Notes: generated from the sequence alone by a model not told the origin. A stretch of DNA of 64,000 bases from Spongiimicrobium salis (GCF_043678055.1 NZ_JBHEQA010000007.1:1-64000), one strand, 5' to 3'. Numbered from the stretch's first letter, positions 46,986 through 56,566 are shown. Program-made: numbers and translations.

Positions 46986-47828
46986 ATGAAAGCATTTAAA
47001 TATATAATACTGGGGATGATTTTCTTGAGTATCACTTTAGAAAGTCATGCCCAAAAAACGGGGGTGCAGGTTAATTTTAGTATTGATTCCAATGTGCCTT
47101 TTTTATTCTCTTTTGGAGCATCGGAAGTAGATGACCTCAAAGCAAAGATGCATACTTCAATGATCAATACCTTCAATCAACATATTGGCTTTTTGGATTT
47201 TAATGAGGCAGATTCTGACTATGAACTGCAAGTTGTTCTTAAAAATGAGGTGGATGAAAGTGGTTTTTTGGAAGAATATAAGGTTTTGTTTGCCATTAAT
47301 GGTACGGAACTAAAACACGAATGGCTCTTTTTGAATATTAACGAAACTGTAGTAGCTACGGCAAGTGCTGAAACACTATGGGATACCTTTCAAGCCAAAT
47401 GGAAAAGTTATGTGAAGGAATCCTATAATCAGGACTTTGTTGCCAATCTGTTCAAGGAAGTCGCCGTAACCACTCCTGATAAAGTACACTATCATGAAAC
47501 TACGAATTTGAAGGAAGTTATTTTACCCTTTGATCCAAAGCGACTCAATATAGATCCCGATCAAAGTAAGTTCAGGGCCCTGGCCAATTGTACCATTGAT
47601 GGGATCAATTCTAAATGTCCTATAGAAAATGCAAGTTATGGAGGTATTGTCAATGGTGAGATGGAAGTGCCTTCCAGTTTTAATTCCTGTATTCGGATTC
47701 GGCTGGATGGCCCAAACCTAAACGCGCTTTCCGATGGCAAAATTTTTATTACCAGCTACCGATTTCGGTCATATCCGAACGAAGAAATAGGGACCCCCGA
47801 CAGTTTTGTTGAATCAATAACAGAGTAA
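46986..47828 (+). CDS. Hypothetical exported protein
   Basis: I do not recognise this family. The 280-residue protein has a signal peptide ending ESHAQ near residue 22. It appears to be a soluble periplasmic or surface protein with two parts. The first ~150 residues are mixed alpha/beta with LFLNINETVVATAS. The C-terminal part has a Cys pair around ANCTIDGINSKC and a beta-rich end. It starts 14 bases after the protease gene and ends 1 base before the next gene, so it belongs to that operon. A role as partner or inhibitor of the protease is only a guess from position. Confidence 0.65.
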   Translation: MKAFKYIILGMIFLSITLESHAQKTGVQVNFSIDSNVPFLFSFGASEVDDLKAKMHTSMINTFNQHIGFLDFNEADSDYELQVVLKNEVDESGFLEEYKVLFAINGTELKHEWLFLNINETVVATASAETLWDTFQAKWKSYVKESYNQDFVANLFKEVAVTTPDKVHYHETTNLKEVILPFDPKRLNIDPDQSKFRALANCTIDGINSKCPIENASYGGIVNGEMEVPSSFNSCIRIRLDGPNLNALSDGKIFITSYRFRSYPNEEIGTPDSFVESITE

Positions 47829-47829
47829 G

Positions 47830-50013
47830 ATGAAAAAGACAATTGTTTGTTTGATAGCGTTGCTGTGGTTGGGCCTTGGAACCATACTGGGGCAGGAAGC
47901 GGTAGGGGAGAAGACCGATGCAAGAAGCATGAGTAAAGAACTCATAGCAGAAGTAAACAACAGGGTAAAGCTTTTTTTGGAACAGGAAAAAGTGGAGGAA
48001 GCATCCCTTTACATTGATCAGAAACAAGGAAAGTGCAATACCTTGTCGGATAGTATTTTTTGTACGGCAGGCTTGCGTTTTTCCCAGGGATATCTGTTCC
48101 AACAAGCGGCAAAGAAGGCCAAGGGAGCTAATGACTATAAAAAGAGAGCTGGGATTGCGTATGAAGAAATAGTAAAGGTGTATCCTAAAAATGAGGTAGT
48201 ATGGTCCAATCTTATACAACTATACACTCAAAAGGTTTCGGTGGCAGAGGCTGAAAGCAATCTTAAGGGGTTAATAAAACGTCTCCCAAATAAAGAACCC
48301 TGGGCCTTAGTGGCCTTGGGTAATGTATACCGTGCCAATAAGGATTTAAAAAAAGCATGTACAGCATATAGGGCCGCCTACGGAAAAAACCCTGCTTTAA
48401 AAGTGGCCTATGAAGCCATGGTCCTACTATACACGGATGACAATTATAGTTGTGGACTTAAGGGAAGTAATACCATTAGAGCATTGGCCGAAGCCTGTAA
48501 CGATCTCAATTTGTCCAACAGAGCTGAAGAACTTCTACGAAAAGAATTCATAAGCTACGTTCAGAAAAAGAAATTTGAAAAGGCAGAAGAGAGTTTGCTG
48601 CTATGGACAGATGGCCTGCTTCGTAACGAATGGGCCAATAGTAGGGAGGTGACCCAATTGCGAAGAAAAGTAGCAACGTACCTCCAGGAAGATGAAGGAA
48701 GGGGAAAGGAAATTGTACAAGCCCTCTTGGAACTGGAAAGAATGTTTAAAAGTGAGTCGCTCGAGGGGTTTTCAAGTACACCCTATTGGTCTCAGAACGT
48801 TCCGGTAGTACGCATACCGAACAAAGAAAAATACGTTTTCCCGGAAAGCTTGTTCATAAGGGCATTGTTGGTTAAAGGGAAAAAAGCAACTGTAAAAGAA
48901 CGCCATAAGGAGGCGGAAGCTTTTTGGCAAAAAGCATGGGGCATGGCTTCCAGAGATGATTTGGAAAGTTATTTGGAAGTTGCCTTGAATCTCGCCCAGT
49001 TGTACAATAAGCATCCAGAATTGGATACGGGAACTACAAAATTTGATGCCCTGATTCTAGAGCTTTTTGAAGGGAAGAATCTGGCTTATCGCGAACGTGA
49101 TTTGCCTATTATTAGAAAATACCATATTGTTTTAGGGAGTATCTTTTATACCAGAAAACAATGGGAAGAAAAGGCAACGCACCCCAATAGTTATGCCAAT
49201 GCCCGTTTTCAGTTGGAAAGGGCGGTATCCAATAGATTTGGACCTATAATCAATCCAAAATTGCGCCAGATGTTGGGCGATGTTTATGTGGAACTCAATC
49301 AAAAAGATCGGGCATTTGAAGTCTATACCGCCTCGGTAGAAGATTATTTGGCTATCGATCGCATACAAGATGCCGATAAACTACACCAAAAACTTCCCGT
49401 AAGTGCAGCGAACAAAAACAAACATGTACTCATGGGAAAAATTATTACCCTGCGCAGCAATGCCAAGGACGAAAAAATGATGGGAAACTTATCTTCTTCC
49501 CCTTCGGTCAATAGTTATCTTAAGGAGATAGTAGCAATAGAAAAAGAGGCAAGCGGTGTCTTTTCCACAGCCTTTGTAAACCTTCAAATGTTCAAGACTT
49601 TGGCCGATTCTGGAAATAATATAGGAGCCAAAAACAATACAAACCAGCAAATACTACATTCAGAGGCCTTATCCAGGATACAAAATACGGATAAACTGGC
49701 TTCGCCCAATGATTATAGGCGCATTAAAACCATAAGTACTTCATTGGAAAAAAGTGTTGAAAATCGGGAGAAATTAGATAAGACCCGGGTGTATAATAGA
49801 ACGGATTTACAGCATGTGAACAGCAGGTGGAAAACCAAAACCAAGACAAAGACCTATACCTTAGGGAATTTGAACAAAGAAATTCTAATTCCGCAACAGC
49901 TGTTTGAATTGAATAGGGTAATCAAAGAAGATTATAAGAAAAGCATTGACAAGAAAGGTATTCCCAATATACAATTGAAGGACAGAAAGTTTCAACAGGT
50001 CATTAAACAATAA
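47830..50013 (+). CDS. Large exported TPR-like protein
   Basis: The 727-residue protein has a signal peptide (residues 1-22, ending ILGQ) and is otherwise mainly helical. TPR-like pairs are visible around residues 100-200 (NLIQLYTQKVSVAEAESNL, ALGNVYRANKDLKKACTAY), with further TPR-like helices at 340-520. The last ~150 residues are basic and unrecognised. It probably serves as a periplasmic scaffold for the protease operon, of which it is the third and last gene. A terminator-like hairpin lies 144 bases downstream. No enzymatic motif is seen. Confidence 0.65.
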   Translation: MKKTIVCLIALLWLGLGTILGQEAVGEKTDARSMSKELIAEVNNRVKLFLEQEKVEEASLYIDQKQGKCNTLSDSIFCTAGLRFSQGYLFQQAAKKAKGANDYKKRAGIAYEEIVKVYPKNEVVWSNLIQLYTQKVSVAEAESNLKGLIKRLPNKEPWALVALGNVYRANKDLKKACTAYRAAYGKNPALKVAYEAMVLLYTDDNYSCGLKGSNTIRALAEACNDLNLSNRAEELLRKEFISYVQKKKFEKAEESLLLWTDGLLRNEWANSREVTQLRRKVATYLQEDEGRGKEIVQALLELERMFKSESLEGFSSTPYWSQNVPVVRIPNKEKYVFPESLFIRALLVKGKKATVKERHKEAEAFWQKAWGMASRDDLESYLEVALNLAQLYNKHPELDTGTTKFDALILELFEGKNLAYRERDLPIIRKYHIVLGSIFYTRKQWEEKATHPNSYANARFQLERAVSNRFGPIINPKLRQMLGDVYVELNQKDRAFEVYTASVEDYLAIDRIQDADKLHQKLPVSAANKNKHVLMGKIITLRSNAKDEKMMGNLSSSPSVNSYLKEIVAIEKEASGVFSTAFVNLQMFKTLADSGNNIGAKNNTNQQILHSEALSRIQNTDKLASPNDYRRIKTISTSLEKSVENREKLDKTRVYNRTDLQHVNSRWKTKTKTKTYTLGNLNKEILIPQQLFELNRVIKEDYKKSIDKKGIPNIQLKDRKFQQVIKQ

Positions 50014-50156
50014 TGCTATTAAAATTTTGATACCTTTTCTGTGCTATGATTAGGTCATGGATTATAAATTATAATATATTTTTCTTACTTTAGAAATTGT
50101 AATACCTCATAATTTTTAGAATTTAACCTTTTCTCCCCCCTTTATTGCATGGCTTA

Positions 50157-50184
50157 AAAATACCGGCTAATCGGTATTTTATAA
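50157..50184. terminator. Terminator-like hairpin between the protease operon and the patatin gene
   Basis: A perfect 9-bp stem (50157-50165 with 50172-50180), A-rich on the left and ending in TTTT, encloses a 6-base loop. It likely ends the protease operon. It is only 40-odd bases before the patatin start, so it may also act in that gene's leader. The rest of the 50014-50223 gap is AT-rich with no gene. Confidence 0.6.
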
Positions 50185-50223
50185 GATATGGATATCAAAG
50201 ATATTTACTAAAAACAAAGGATC

Positions 50224-51984
50224 ATGACAAAAGTTGAGCCTACATTCCATTTGGGAATTACTATGGCCGGGGCAGTTTCTGCAGGATGCTATACGGCAGG
50301 ATTTATGGATTATTTATTGGAGACCTTGAACAAATGGGAAGAGGCCAAATCCAAAAATAGACAATTGGCAGCGGAAGGGAAGGAGATGGACAAGCGCATT
50401 CCCATGCACAATGTTGCCATAGATGTATTGGGAGGAGCCTCGGCAGGAGGTATGGTGAGTATGATCACCACATTGGCTTTTTATCAAAAGGACATCAAAC
50501 CTGTGTTAAAGCCATCCTATACCAAAACGGGAAATATTTTATACGATAGTTGGGTGCTTTTGGAAGATGATTTGGGCAGTGATTCGGAGCAGCGAAACAC
50601 TAGTGGGAAGACTACTTTTGAAAAAATGTTGGATACGGATGATCTGGAAGAAAACCCTGCTACCGCCTCCTTGTTGAATTCAAAACCCATAGATCATATT
50701 GCCGAACGCGTATTTAATCAGCTTCCTAAAAATGCCTCTTCCAAGGATTTTCCAAATTTTGTATCCCAAGATTTAAGGGTCATTTTAACGGTGACAAGCC
50801 TGAAACCAATCTCCTATATTGTCAATTTTAGCCGCTTAAAGTCGGCCTTTATGGATACGCATCCGGGACATCGTATCGATAATCATGAAGTGATAGCCCA
50901 TTTTAAGGTAGATTACGATCCCATTAAAGACAAAGATCTTTATTTGCCATTTCGGCCTCAAGACGATGTAACTCGGGATTTTTTGATCAAAACAACCAAG
51001 GCCACCGGGGCATTTCCCATTGGTTTGGCGCCTCGCCATTTTAATATGGAATTCACAGGGGGGTATATCTCAAATTCCTTAAAAAGAAAAATTGCCTTTA
51101 GCCAAAATATGGATATAGATTTGGAAATGGAATCCTCTCACTTCAAGTTTACGGGAGTCGATGGAGGAACCATAAACAACGAACCTTTTGATGAGGTTCT
51201 ACGTTGTTTGATGGCGTCCGGAAAAAGTCCGGATCCCCAACATCCCGATTTTGGTACCATTATGATCGATCCTTTCCCCAACTTTAAGGGGACCCAGAAA
51301 GAGGAGTCTGTTGATTTTCAAAAAGGAATGTTCGATGTCCTTGGAAAATTAGTGCCTACAATTTTAAATCAGGCACGAAATAAAAGAAACGACACTTTTG
51401 GGAGGGATTTCTTTAAACTTTTGGTATTCCCTATTAAATGGGAAGGAAAAGGAGAACTCAAAGATCATCCACCATTGGCAACCGGTGGATTGGGTGGATT
51501 TGGAGGTTTCTTGGATATCGATTTTCGTATTCATGATTACTTTTTGGGAAGAAATAATGCACGTAATTTTTTAAGGGCATTTTTATTCTTGGAACACGAT
51601 AAGTCCAATCCGTCCCCTTTGTTTGCAGCTTTGGATAAAGAAGCCATAGAAATTTTTTCCCGGGAAGTTGAGGAGCCCGAAAGTGGAAAGGAAAAAATGT
51701 ACATGCCCATCATACCAGATATGTCCCTCTTAGATATCAATACCAGCACCAATCCGTATTTCTACGATGTGGATACTTTTCCCAAACTGGATCGAAAGTG
51801 GGTAGAAGGCTTGCGCAAGCCGTTGAAAAACAGAATTAAAAAGATACTCAAGAAAGAGGCGCAAGCTTTTAAAAAATGGTATATCAAACCCTTATTGTGG
51901 TTGGGGGGCGGTATGCTTGCCAATAAAATAGCCAAAAAAGCCATTGCGGTGATCATTCAAGAGTTCCAAGAACGAAAAATGTAA
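50224..51984 (+). CDS. Patatin-like phospholipase
   Basis: The 586-residue protein lacks a signal peptide. Its N-terminal patatin domain has an oxyanion-hole-like glycine segment (MAGAVSAG, residues ~14-21), the nucleophile motif GGASAGG with Ser73 and the catalytic Asp313 in VDGGT, so the Ser-Asp dyad is complete. The C-terminal ~250 residues are unrecognised and end with a hydrophobic segment (LLWLGGGMLANKIAKKAIAV). Patatins cleave acyl chains from membrane lipids; some are effectors of anti-phage systems. It is followed after 43 bases by the EEP-family gene, so the two probably form an operon. Confidence 0.85.
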   Translation: MTKVEPTFHLGITMAGAVSAGCYTAGFMDYLLETLNKWEEAKSKNRQLAAEGKEMDKRIPMHNVAIDVLGGASAGGMVSMITTLAFYQKDIKPVLKPSYTKTGNILYDSWVLLEDDLGSDSEQRNTSGKTTFEKMLDTDDLEENPATASLLNSKPIDHIAERVFNQLPKNASSKDFPNFVSQDLRVILTVTSLKPISYIVNFSRLKSAFMDTHPGHRIDNHEVIAHFKVDYDPIKDKDLYLPFRPQDDVTRDFLIKTTKATGAFPIGLAPRHFNMEFTGGYISNSLKRKIAFSQNMDIDLEMESSHFKFTGVDGGTINNEPFDEVLRCLMASGKSPDPQHPDFGTIMIDPFPNFKGTQKEESVDFQKGMFDVLGKLVPTILNQARNKRNDTFGRDFFKLLVFPIKWEGKGELKDHPPLATGGLGGFGGFLDIDFRIHDYFLGRNNARNFLRAFLFLEHDKSNPSPLFAALDKEAIEIFSREVEEPESGKEKMYMPIIPDMSLLDINTSTNPYFYDVDTFPKLDRKWVEGLRKPLKNRIKKILKKEAQAFKKWYIKPLLWLGGGMLANKIAKKAIAVIIQEFQERKM

Positions 51985-52027
51985 GGGTCCCTTCAAATAA
52001 GAATAGCTAAGATTTAAACGAAAACAT

Positions 52028-53170
52028 ATGTGGTATAATGATTTACGTCCTACCGGACATTTGATTCCCAACAAATTTTCTCTTTTGTTTATCGATCCCA
52101 AAACGGGAGAACAAAAAATGGAGGAAGCACAAAAAAAACGTACAATTGACGGATTGATCCGACTGAAGAAAGGGATCCTGGATAAAATACCCAGGAAAAA
52201 AGTAGACGATAATATTTTGCTGGCTTCCTGGAATATTAAGGAGTTTGGTCATCTGGACAAACGCCTACCGGAATCCTATTATTATATTGCAGAGATCATC
52301 AATGCCTTTGATATTGTGGCCATTCAGGAAATTAAAAGCTCTTTAAAAGATCTTGAAATCGTAATGCGTATTCTTGGAAGTGACTGGTCTTATGTGATTA
52401 CGGATATCACAGAAGGGACAGATGGCAATAAGGAGCGTTTTGGGTATATCTATGACACCCGCAGGGTAAAACATTCCGGTTTGTCCGGAGAGGTAGTCAT
52501 TCCCCCGGAAGTTTATGAAGACTCTGTTATTGATCAGTTAAAACGGACTCCATCGATCATAGGTTTTCAATCGGGTTGGAAGAAATTTACGATTCTCAAT
52601 CTGCATTTGCATCCTGGCGAAGGAGGTGCGACTGATGATGAATTAAGTGATCACGATATCCGAAAAGCGGAGATAGCACTTTTGATGAAAGTGTTGGCCG
52701 ACAAGAAGAAAAAGGGGAAATTATGGAATGAGAACTTGATTATTCTAGGCGATACCAATCTGTACAAAGAGGATGAGGATATTGTAGACCTTATAAGAAA
52801 TGAAGGCTTTAAGGAAAGTGACGGCCTTATAGGCAAGATGACCAATACCAGTTTAAACCAGATCTATGATCGTATTTTTTTGGGAGTAGACAATTTCTTT
52901 AAGCTGATGAAAGATGAGGAAGGAAAGGAGAAAGCCGATGTTTTTAAACTTTTTGATTATGTGTTGTCGGAAGACATGATCCCAGATTATCACACTATTA
53001 TGAAAGCCCAAAAAGGCAATCCGGATACGCTTCAAACGGATGCGGATTATAAAGCGTACTTTAATCGTTTTTGGAAACGCAACCAAATTTCGGACCACCT
53101 TCCGGTATGGATTGAAATAGATACGGATTCTTCCCCTGAATTTTTAAGGTATATCGGAACGCAGTTTTAA
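52028..53170 (+). CDS. Endonuclease/exonuclease/phosphatase (EEP) family protein
   Basis: The 380-residue protein has no signal peptide. It carries all EEP landmarks: Asn69 in ASWNIKEFG, Glu101 in IVAIQEIK, His193 in NLHLHPGE, Asp242/Asn244 in LGDTNLY and the closing SDHLPVWIEI. These residues bind Mg2+ and hydrolyse phosphodiester or phosphomonoester bonds in DNA, RNA, inositol phosphates or lipids. The substrate cannot be read from the sequence. The gene follows the patatin gene closely and converges on the Crp/Fnr regulator gene with only 13 bases between stop codons. Confidence 0.87.
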   Translation: MWYNDLRPTGHLIPNKFSLLFIDPKTGEQKMEEAQKKRTIDGLIRLKKGILDKIPRKKVDDNILLASWNIKEFGHLDKRLPESYYYIAEIINAFDIVAIQEIKSSLKDLEIVMRILGSDWSYVITDITEGTDGNKERFGYIYDTRRVKHSGLSGEVVIPPEVYEDSVIDQLKRTPSIIGFQSGWKKFTILNLHLHPGEGGATDDELSDHDIRKAEIALLMKVLADKKKKGKLWNENLIILGDTNLYKEDEDIVDLIRNEGFKESDGLIGKMTNTSLNQIYDRIFLGVDNFFKLMKDEEGKEKADVFKLFDYVLSEDMIPDYHTIMKAQKGNPDTLQTDADYKAYFNRFWKRNQISDHLPVWIEIDTDSSPEFLRYIGTQF

Positions 53171-53183
53171 AACGTATCAAGTA

Positions 53184-53885
53184 TTAAAGAAGTCCATCCG
53201 ATAAGCGGGAAAGTGCTGCGATATCCATAATTTTAATGCGCTTTCCTTCGGTTTGGATCCATCCTTCTTTTTTAAAAGTGGTCAAGGTTCTAATACAGGC
53301 TTCCTTAGCCGTTCCCACAACATTGGCGATGTCTTCGCGGGTTAGGGTAATGCCTATGAAACCTTCGGTATCCGTGTCAAAATTTTTATCTAGATATAAA
53401 ATAACTTCGGCCAAGCGTTGTTTGACACTTTTTTGCGCCATGTTTACAATAACATCATCCGCTTGCTTCAAATCCTGGGCCATTCGCTTTAAGATCTCTT
53501 TGGTGAATGTATTGTTGGTATCCAGATTATCCATAAGGTGGTTTTTTGGAATATAGCAAACTTCCATATCGTTAAGGGCCACGGCACTGAGATTGGCGGC
53601 CTCTTCCGTAATGACGCTGCGTTGTCCCAACACCTCTCCTTTTGCGGCAATTTTTACAATTTGATCTTTGCCATTGTCACTCATCTTGGAGAGTTTGGAA
53701 ACTCCATTGCGGACGCAGAAAACACCTCGAAGTTTTTCGCCCTCCTCAAAAATAGCTTCTCCCTTCTTAATGGTTTTGGTGATTTTGCTATCCGAAATGC
53801 GTTTTAATTCCTCCTTCTTTAATGCTTTCAAGGCATTTAATTCCCTAATAATACAATTTTCGCACCTGCTTTCTTGAGCTTCCAT
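53184..53885 (-). CDS. Crp/Fnr-family transcriptional regulator
   Basis: From the ATG at 53885 the protein has 233 residues; an upstream ATG at 53906 would add seven. It has a Crp-type sensor domain and a C-terminal winged helix with LTREDIANVVGTAKEACIRTL as recognition region. An N-terminal CENC pair and further cysteines in VFCV and EVCYI recall FNR iron-sulfur ligands, but the full FNR set (three N-terminal plus one) is not present as such. Divergent from the cbb3 oxidase cluster and with Fnr-like boxes there, it is the likely regulator of low-oxygen respiration. Confidence 0.9.
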   Translation of the reverse strand: MEAQESRCENCIIRELNALKALKKEELKRISDSKITKTIKKGEAIFEEGEKLRGVFCVRNGVSKLSKMSDNGKDQIVKIAAKGEVLGQRSVITEEAANLSAVALNDMEVCYIPKNHLMDNLDTNNTFTKEILKRMAQDLKQADDVIVNMAQKSVKQRLAEVILYLDKNFDTDTEGFIGITLTREDIANVVGTAKEACIRTLTTFKKEGWIQTEGKRIKIMDIAALSRLSDGLL

Positions 53886-53982
53886 ACCTAATCTCTGGTA
53901 TAGCAAGTAACTAAAGTTTTGGGTCTAAAGCAAGGGAAAACGAGTGAATATTGGGAGAAGTTTTGAAGAAATTTCGGAGAGG

Positions 53983-53994
53983 TGACAAATATCA
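53983..53994. promoter_or_regulatory. Fnr-like operator between the regulator gene and ccoI
   Basis: TGACAAATATCA fits TGA-N6-TCA, the same half-site spacing as the FNR box TTGAT-N4-ATCAA. It lies in the divergent intergenic region, 63 bases before the ccoI start. The sequence around it closely matches a second box before ccoS. Confidence 0.62.
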
Positions 53995-54056
53995 TCTTTT
54001 AAGAAGTATGGGAGTTGGACCTTTGGGCATAGGTATAATGAGCAAAATAGATCAAT

Positions 54057-56492
54057 ATGGAGGTATGTTTCCATTGCGGGGATGACTGTGACGGTACGGT
54101 CATTGTAGATCAAGACAAGAGTTTCTGTTGTCATGGCTGTAAAACGGTATATGACATTCTTCACGATAATGCCCTGTCTTACTACTATGATCTGGAACAT
54201 CATCCGGGTACCAGTCCCTCACGTTTTGAAGGGAAGTTCGATTTTTTGGAAAATCAGGAAATCGCCGATCAATTATTGGAGTTCAATGCACAGGGAACAC
54301 AAATCGTAAACCTTCTTGTTCCGTCTATTCATTGTAGTTCCTGTATATGGGTTCTTGAAAACTTGGGGAAACTGCACCCTGCCATAAGAATGGCCCAGGT
54401 CAATTTTCCGGAAAAAAAGGTGCGTATCAGTTTTTCTTCTCAAGAGATGGGATTGCACCAACTTGTTTTATTGCTCTGCAGTATAGGATATGAACCCTAT
54501 ATTTCTTTAAAAGATGCGGAAACTACAACGGCATCCAAAGATAGAAGTTTGATCTACAAATTGGGGGTGGCGGGCTTTGCTTTTGGAAATGTAATGTTTC
54601 TGTCCTTTCCCGAATATTTTGAAATCAATGAATTTTGGTTAGAACGTTTCAAACCCCTATTTAGAGGATTAATGTTGGCCTTTTCCATACCCGTACTGTG
54701 CTATTCTGCCCAAGATTATTTAATGGCCGCCTACAAGGGAGTGCGTTCTGGAATTTTAAATATAGATGTGCCCATTGCCATTGGAATACTGGTACTTTTT
54801 TTACGATCTACCTTGGAGGTTACCATGGGATGGGGAAGCGGGTTTTTTGATAGTATGACGGGCTTGGTATTCTTTCTTTTATTGGGAAAGTTTTTTCAAC
54901 AAAAAACCTATGCTTTTTTATCCTTTGAACGCGATTATAAATCTTATTTTCCTTTGGCTGTAACCCGCCTTTCGGCAAAGAAGACCGCTAAGGAATCTGG
55001 ATCTCGGTTAGAAGAGCAAACCCCAGTGAATGATCTGGTGCAAGGAGATCGTATTCTTGTGCGAAATGGGGAACTCATACCGGTAGATGCTATTTTGATC
55101 AAAGGGAAAGCGGTCATCGATTACAGTTTTGTAACGGGAGAGGCCCAACCCTTGAAAAAACAATCGGGAGATAAAATTTATGCCGGTGGAAGGCAACAGG
55201 CCGGATTAATAGAACTGGAAGTGCTTGAAGCCGTAACGCAAAGTTACCTTACCCAGCTTTGGTCCAATCCTGTTTTTGATAAAACCCAACCCAGTTCTTT
55301 TCAGAATATCACCGATCAAATCAGTAAACGCTTTACGTTAAGTATACTGTCCATAGCCATCTTGGCCGCTGCTTTTTGGATTTTTTATGAACCTTCGCTC
55401 GCTTTGAACGTGTTCACTGCCGTATTGATCGTAGCTTGTCCCTGTGCCATAGCGTTGGCAGCGCCTTTTGCCCTGGGAAACCTCCTGCGAATTTTTGGCC
55501 GCCATGGGTTGTATTTAAAAAATAGTGAGGTCATAGAGCGGATGGCACATATAGATACCATTGTTTTTGATAAAACAGGAACATTGACTACGACACAAAA
55601 AAATACCATTGCCTATGAAGGAATCCTCCTGACCAAAACCGAAGAAAGTTTATTGACGGCCACCTTACGCGCATCCAATCACCCTATGAGCAGAGCTTTG
55701 TATGAACTTTTGAAACATCATGGCATCCAAACGCTTGACGATTTTGAGGAAGAAGTAGGAAGAGGAATTGTCGGAACCAGGGAGGGACACCAGATCAGGG
55801 CGGGAGCTTATCCCTTTGTGGTGGAACAACAGGGGGAAAGCCTTCATGTAACACCCGAAGACCATTTGGCAAGAACGGCCATACACATAAGCAGTGATGA
55901 TTGTTATAAAGGTTGTTATGTATTCTATAATACGTATCGGGAGGGGGTGTCCCAAATTTTTGGAGCTTTGGATAAGAAGTACAAGTTGGTGATACTCTCT
56001 GGGGATAATGCTGGGGAAAAACGCTATTTGTCCCAAATATTGCCTAAAAGTACCGTCTTCCTGTTCAATGAAAAACCCGAAGGCAAACTGCAGTACATTA
56101 AAAAACTTCAGGAAGAAGGTAAGAAAGTAATGATGGTGGGCGACGGATTGAACGATGCGGGGGCCTTGGCCCAAAGTGATGTGGGAATTGCAATTTCCGA
56201 TGATGTCAATGTGTTCTCTCCCGCCTGTGATGGTATTCTGGAAGCTTCACATTTTAATGCGATCACAAAATTCATGGCATTGTCCCAAGGAGGTTTGGGC
56301 ATAATTAAGTATGCTTTTGTTTTTTCTCTTTGTTATAACCTCATCGGCCTGGGCTTCGCCATTAGTGGTCATTTGGCTCCGGTTGTGGCCGCAATTTTAA
56401 TGCCGTTGAGTTCTATAAGTATTGTAGTATTTACAACAATTTGCACCCATTTCTTGGGGCGCAGGCTTTCTCCGGGAAATGGGAAAGAATAA
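54057..56492 (+). CDS. ccoI: Copper-translocating P-type ATPase of the CcoI/FixI type
   Basis: The 811-residue inner-membrane pump has an N-terminal Cys-rich segment (FHCGDDC, then CCHGC) and a heavy-metal-associated domain with Cys93-x2-Cys96. The membrane CPC motif is at 461-463, the phosphorylation site DKTGT is at Asp505, and GDGLNDAGAL completes the hinge. The extra Cys-rich N-terminus and position in a cco cluster mark the CcoI subgroup, which supplies copper for the CuB site of cbb3 oxidase, rather than the CopA detoxification type. The start is 63 bases after the Fnr-like box. A 74-bp gap with a second box separates it from ccoS. Confidence 0.94.
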   Translation: MEVCFHCGDDCDGTVIVDQDKSFCCHGCKTVYDILHDNALSYYYDLEHHPGTSPSRFEGKFDFLENQEIADQLLEFNAQGTQIVNLLVPSIHCSSCIWVLENLGKLHPAIRMAQVNFPEKKVRISFSSQEMGLHQLVLLLCSIGYEPYISLKDAETTTASKDRSLIYKLGVAGFAFGNVMFLSFPEYFEINEFWLERFKPLFRGLMLAFSIPVLCYSAQDYLMAAYKGVRSGILNIDVPIAIGILVLFLRSTLEVTMGWGSGFFDSMTGLVFFLLLGKFFQQKTYAFLSFERDYKSYFPLAVTRLSAKKTAKESGSRLEEQTPVNDLVQGDRILVRNGELIPVDAILIKGKAVIDYSFVTGEAQPLKKQSGDKIYAGGRQQAGLIELEVLEAVTQSYLTQLWSNPVFDKTQPSSFQNITDQISKRFTLSILSIAILAAAFWIFYEPSLALNVFTAVLIVACPCAIALAAPFALGNLLRIFGRHGLYLKNSEVIERMAHIDTIVFDKTGTLTTTQKNTIAYEGILLTKTEESLLTATLRASNHPMSRALYELLKHHGIQTLDDFEEEVGRGIVGTREGHQIRAGAYPFVVEQQGESLHVTPEDHLARTAIHISSDDCYKGCYVFYNTYREGVSQIFGALDKKYKLVILSGDNAGEKRYLSQILPKSTVFLFNEKPEGKLQYIKKLQEEGKKVMMVGDGLNDAGALAQSDVGIAISDDVNVFSPACDGILEASHFNAITKFMALSQGGLGIIKYAFVFSLCYNLIGLGFAISGHLAPVVAAILMPLSSISIVVFTTICTHFLGRRLSPGNGKE

Positions 56493-56504
56493 TTTTTATA
56501 AAGC

Positions 56505-56516
56505 TGATAAAAGTCA
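56505..56516. promoter_or_regulatory. Fnr-like operator upstream of ccoS
   Basis: TGATAAAAGTCA fits TGA-N6-TCA and continues TCTTTT. Aligned with the ccoI box from two bases before to six after, 16 of 20 positions are identical. It lies 50 bases before the ccoS start and suggests a second regulated promoter inside the cluster. Confidence 0.62.
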
Positions 56517-56566
56517 TCTTTTCCGAAAGGAATCGAACGTAGTTTTACAGCATAATTCAGGTAGGT

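Noticed and set aside
41712..53170. Pycsar or CBASS anti-phage system
   Set aside because: The cyclase has a long TPR-bearing, membrane-spanning architecture unlike compact PycC proteins. No CD-NTase is present, and the patatin gene is 6.5 kb away on the other strand in a different operon.
53184..53906. Crp/Fnr protein as a canonical FNR oxygen sensor
   Set aside because: Only one CxxC pair is visible at the N-terminus and the fourth-ligand position is unclear. It is annotated only as Crp/Fnr family.
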